Assembly: GCA_027030285.1 (NCBI GenBank)
Contig: JALVFC010000493.1
Location: 1-7,320 of the forward strand
Length of the DNA: 7,320 nt
Source: Thiotrichaceae bacterium
GTDB taxonomy: Bacteria; Pseudomonadota; Gammaproteobacteria; Thiotrichales; Thiotrichaceae
Direction: 5' to 3'
The position numbers and the translations under genes were made by a program. The notes below the pieces were generated by a model. The model searched no databases, had not been told where the DNA came from, and saw only the letters and a list, made by a program, of their open reading frames with translations. The stretch's first letter is position 1. The number at the start of each line of letters is the position of its first letter. Positions 4,814 through 7,320 of the stretch are shown here, piece by piece.

Positions 4814-6889
4814 ATGATCTTTGAAGCGTTAAGTGCAACCAACCTGGGGGTGTATCTCTACAGACATGTGAAAAAAAACAGACAATCTCTTCGCAAGGCG
4901 CGTGCAGAAAAGAAACTTAGCAAACTCAACAAGCCCAAAAAAGCCCGAGTGATTCCCTTCACAGGAAGTGTTCGTAGCCAGCAAATCAAGGAATTTTCAG
5001 CCGACACGATTAACAGAAAAACCCCCCAGCAAAAACTCACTGAGCGCAACATGGCAATTTCTACCGGCTCACTCGGGCTGGCAATCATTGGCAAACTTTT
5101 CTACTACCCCATTGCCCTGCTGAGTATCCCCGGTATTTTATACATCACCCACTATGCAATCATGCAGGCCTTTATTGGACTATTTAAAGAAAAGAAACTA
5201 ACCGTTGATTTTTTATCCGCAACGATGAAAGTACTGTTACTGATTAATGGCTTTCTGGTATTTGCCAGCTTCTCGGTCTTTATGTTCAGCCTGAATCGCA
5301 TCCTGCTGAATAAAGTCAGTGACAACTCAAAGAAGAATATTATTGATGTTTTCAAACAGCAACCCAGTACCGTTTGGATAGTTTACGATGACATTGAACG
5401 TGAAATCCCCTTTGAGGAACTGAAAAATGGTGACACCGTAATGGTCGGCGCAGGCAGCACCATTCCCGTTGATGGCGAAATCATGGAAGGCTCGGCTTCA
5501 GTTGATCAACATATCCTCACTGGTGAATTTCAACCCGTAGAAAAAACTACCGGCGATGAAGTGTTTGCACTCACCCTCGTACTGTCAGGAAAAATCTATA
5601 TTCACGCCCGAGAAACCGGGCAGCAAACCACCGCCGCACAAATAGCCCATATTCTCAACAACACCATTAGCACCAAAACCGATGTGCAGATCTGGTCACG
5701 CGAAATTAGCGACAAAAGCGTTTTGCCATCCTTTGCCATCAGTGCTGCATCCTTTCCTTTTATTGGACCTGTCGGTGCCCTGGGCGTACTCAACTCACAC
5801 TTCAAGTATCGTGCATCCATTGCCTCAGCCATAGGCATTATGAATTATCTCGACCTGGCCTCGCACAATGGTATCCTGGTTAAAGACGGACATACTTTTG
5901 AGCTGCTGGAACAAATTGACACAGTAGTGTTTGACAAAACAGGCACACTCACCGAAGAACAGCCACGTGTTGCAAAAATTCACACTTACACTGATTACAG
6001 CAAACAGGACGTGTTACGCTACGCCGCCGCAGCCGAAACCAAACAAAGCCACCCCATAGCAAAGGCTATTTTGCAGCATGCCACAGAACAGCAACTGGAG
6101 TTACCGGAGATTGAAGAAGCCGCCTACAAACTCGGTTATGGACTTACCGTAAACATTGAAGGACATGTCGTTCGCGTAGGTAGTGTGCGCTTCCTGGAAC
6201 AGGAAAACATCAGCATCTCGGCAGATATTCGTGATGCGCAAACCCATTGCCAACAGCAAGGCTCACCCATGATCGCAGTCGCCCTGGATAACACCGCTAT
6301 CGGTGCAATTGAGCTGGCCGCAGCTATCCGCCCCGGCACCAGAGAATTAATACATGAACTCACCCATGAGTGTGGCATTAAATCCACCTACATTATTTCA
6401 GGCGATCATGATGCTCCTACGCGCCAGCTAGCGGATGAGCTGGGCATTAACCATTATTTTGCCGAGGTTCTGCCCGAACAAAAAGCAGCGTTGATCAAAC
6501 AGCTACAGGCAGAAGGCAAATCCGTCTGTTATGTGGGTGATGGCATCAATGATTCCATTGCCCTGCAAGAAGCTGATGTGTCCGTCTCCATCCGTGGTGC
6601 ATCGACTGTCGCAACCGATGCTGCACAAATCGTCCTCATGGGTAAAACACTTAACCAGCTACCTTACCTGTTTGAGATGGGGCAACAGTTTAACAGCCAC
6701 ATGAAAAGAGTAGTGGCAACCGTTGTTACCCCAAGTATCGTGTCAGTAGGTGGTTCTATCCTGTTCTTTAACCTTGGTCTGATTCAATCCTTCATCTTCC
6801 CCCAAATTGGCTTATTGGCAGGTATCGCCGTTGCAATGCGTCCCGCTATCAAACATTGCAAGCCTGAGAAGACAGAACTATCCGTATAG
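4814..6889 (+). CDS. P1B-like P-type ATPase lacking the CPC transmembrane motif
   Basis: A 691-residue membrane ATPase. The catalytic parts are intact: TGE (236-238) in the actuator domain, DKTGT (374-378, phosphorylated Asp374), SHP (412-414, the P1B-type HP motif), SGD (529-531) and GDGIND (575-580). About eight membrane segments are expected: two at 81-120, two at 132-165, two at 303-350 and two at 632-675. Counting back from GILVKDG (353-359), the place of the CPC metal motif is Phe330-Lys331-Tyr332; the nearby GPVGALG (318-324) has no cysteine either. The only cysteines are 479, 520, 572 and 682, all outside the membrane. The usual Asn/Tyr and Met/Ser ligands of the last two helices are not recognisable. 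The N-terminus has no metal-binding domain but a basic patch (13 Lys/Arg at 20-45). Substrate unknown; cation transport by a novel site, or a non-metal role, are both open. Confidence 0.93.
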   Translation: MIFEALSATNLGVYLYRHVKKNRQSLRKARAEKKLSKLNKPKKARVIPFTGSVRSQQIKEFSADTINRKTPQQKLTERNMAISTGSLGLAIIGKLFYYPIALLSIPGILYITHYAIMQAFIGLFKEKKLTVDFLSATMKVLLLINGFLVFASFSVFMFSLNRILLNKVSDNSKKNIIDVFKQQPSTVWIVYDDIEREIPFEELKNGDTVMVGAGSTIPVDGEIMEGSASVDQHILTGEFQPVEKTTGDEVFALTLVLSGKIYIHARETGQQTTAAQIAHILNNTISTKTDVQIWSREISDKSVLPSFAISAASFPFIGPVGALGVLNSHFKYRASIASAIGIMNYLDLASHNGILVKDGHTFELLEQIDTVVFDKTGTLTEEQPRVAKIHTYTDYSKQDVLRYAAAAETKQSHPIAKAILQHATEQQLELPEIEEAAYKLGYGLTVNIEGHVVRVGSVRFLEQENISISADIRDAQTHCQQQGSPMIAVALDNTAIGAIELAAAIRPGTRELIHELTHECGIKSTYIISGDHDAPTRQLADELGINHYFAEVLPEQKAALIKQLQAEGKSVCYVGDGINDSIALQEADVSVSIRGASTVATDAAQIVLMGKTLNQLPYLFEMGQQFNSHMKRVVATVVTPSIVSVGGSILFFNLGLIQSFIFPQIGLLAGIAVAMRPAIKHCKPEKTELSV

Positions 6890-6939
6890 CCTTTTATCTG
6901 AAATCTTCATTCGTTGAAAGTATGTTTCGTGAAAAATAT

Positions 6940-6951
6940 TAAGTTAACTTA
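6940..6951. promoter_or_regulatory. 12-bp perfect palindrome, candidate operator
   Basis: TAAGTTAACTTA is its own reverse complement and sits directly before the TATAAT box, inside the -35/-10 spacer. A dimeric regulator bound here would block the promoter. No second copy was noticed in the window. Confidence 0.35.
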
Positions 6952-6952
6952 T

Positions 6953-6958
6953 TATAAT
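6953..6958 (+). promoter_or_regulatory. Candidate -10 box of the second sulfotransferase gene
   Basis: A perfect TATAAT, 28 bases before the ATG at 6987, giving a predicted start near 6965 and a short leader. The -35 region (TGAAAA around 6930-6935) is poor, so activation or repression by a regulator is plausible. The 97 bases between the ATPase stop and this gene show no strong terminator. Confidence 0.5.
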
Positions 6959-6986
6959 TGATATGTCAGATTAATAGGGCTACAAA

Positions 6987-7320
6987 ATGATCTTACATGA
7001 GTACAAACTGCTTTTCATCCACATACCCAAAAATGCTGGCACAAGCATTGAAAAAGCACTGGGGAATCAACACAATCGATTCAAGTATGGTCATAACCAT
7101 GACCACCGTACCTTACGACAATACACTCCCTTTACGCTTTCACCGGAAAGATTCTGGCCCGCCAGCAACCTGTATGAAACATTGCATCATCTTAACCACA
7201 GATTAAAAGGTCGCATCAACCCTATAGCAGAAAATGAAGACTGGCTAACCCCGAAACAGTTCTCTGAATACACGCGTTTTAGCATTGTACGTAACCCTTG
7301 GAGTCGTGTGTACTCCTGGT
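6987..7320 (+). CDS. Sulfotransferase family 2-like protein, N-terminal part
   Basis: The first 111 codons of a gene that runs off the right edge. Residues 8-25 read LLFIHIPKNAGTSIEKAL, the 5'-phosphosulfate loop in the H-I-P-K-x-A-G-T-S form of the Sulfotransfer_2 group, which includes carbohydrate sulfotransferases. Residues 99-111 read SIVRNPWSRVYSW, the 3'-phosphate motif with its Arg, Asn-Pro and second Arg. The predicted role is sulfate transfer from PAPS to an acceptor, likely a glycan or other surface molecule; this is a family-level guess. The ATG at 6987-6989 is the only start, because an in-frame TAG lies at 6975-6977; the ribosome site (AGGG at 6976-6979) is weak. It differs clearly in motif form from the sulfotransferase at 3695, so the two are not recent duplicates. 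The C-terminal half is not visible. Confidence 0.9.
   Translation, partial: MILHEYKLLFIHIPKNAGTSIEKALGNQHNRFKYGHNHDHRTLRQYTPFTLSPERFWPASNLYETLHHLNHRLKGRINPIAENEDWLTPKQFSEYTRFSIVRNPWSRVYSW

Noticed and set aside
6997..7206. Open frame of 69 codons, plus strand
   Set aside because: It is another frame of the truncated sulfotransferase starting at 6987, which has clear PAPS-binding motifs.
1..7320. CRISPR array, tRNA or rRNA gene
   Set aside because: No regularly spaced repeats were found, and no cloverleaf with a TTCRA-type T-loop or rRNA-like conserved stretch was recognised on either strand by eye.

Overview
The window looks like chromosomal DNA of a gammaproteobacterium. The main evidence is the truncated selenophosphate synthetase (SelD) at the left edge, whose N-terminus is very close to the enterobacterial enzyme. 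Clear Shine-Dalgarno sites, moderate base composition and palindromic intergenic repeats fit this. I cannot name a genus.

Layout. (1) Positions 1-178, minus strand: N-terminus of selD. (2) Positions 179-875: no convincing gene. This stretch holds two separate palindromic intergenic elements (335-465 and 500-646), a 26-bp sequence that recurs at 3567-3592, and a small hairpin. (3) Positions 876-1664, minus: a CRP/FNR-family regulator starting at GTG, with only part of the FNR cysteine set. (4) Positions 1665-2024: non-coding, with several inverted repeats. (5) Positions 2025-2480, minus: a small protein with an N-terminal membrane anchor, a very acidic linker and a C-terminal helix-hairpin-helix domain. 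(6) Positions 2481-2917: an AT-rich divergent intergenic region with a candidate promoter for the rightward genes. (7) Positions 2918-6889, plus: three genes in a row, namely a DUF697-like membrane protein, a sulfotransferase-like protein and a P-type ATPase. The last two are 15 bp apart and surely co-transcribed; the first is separated by 261 bp containing the second copy of the dispersed repeat. (8) From 6987 to the right edge, plus: a second sulfotransferase of a different subfamily, cut by the window end, behind a consensus -10 box.

The most unusual content is the rightward cluster. The ATPase has all the catalytic signatures of a P1B-like pump (TGE, DKTGT, HP, GDGIND), but it lacks the transmembrane CPC-type metal motif, has no cysteine in any membrane segment and has no N-terminal metal-binding domain. 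Its substrate cannot be predicted from known P1B subclasses. It lies beside a DUF697-like membrane protein and a PAPS-type sulfotransferase, a partnership I do not recognise as a described system. The divergent single-span acidic protein could be another partner, but only proximity suggests it.
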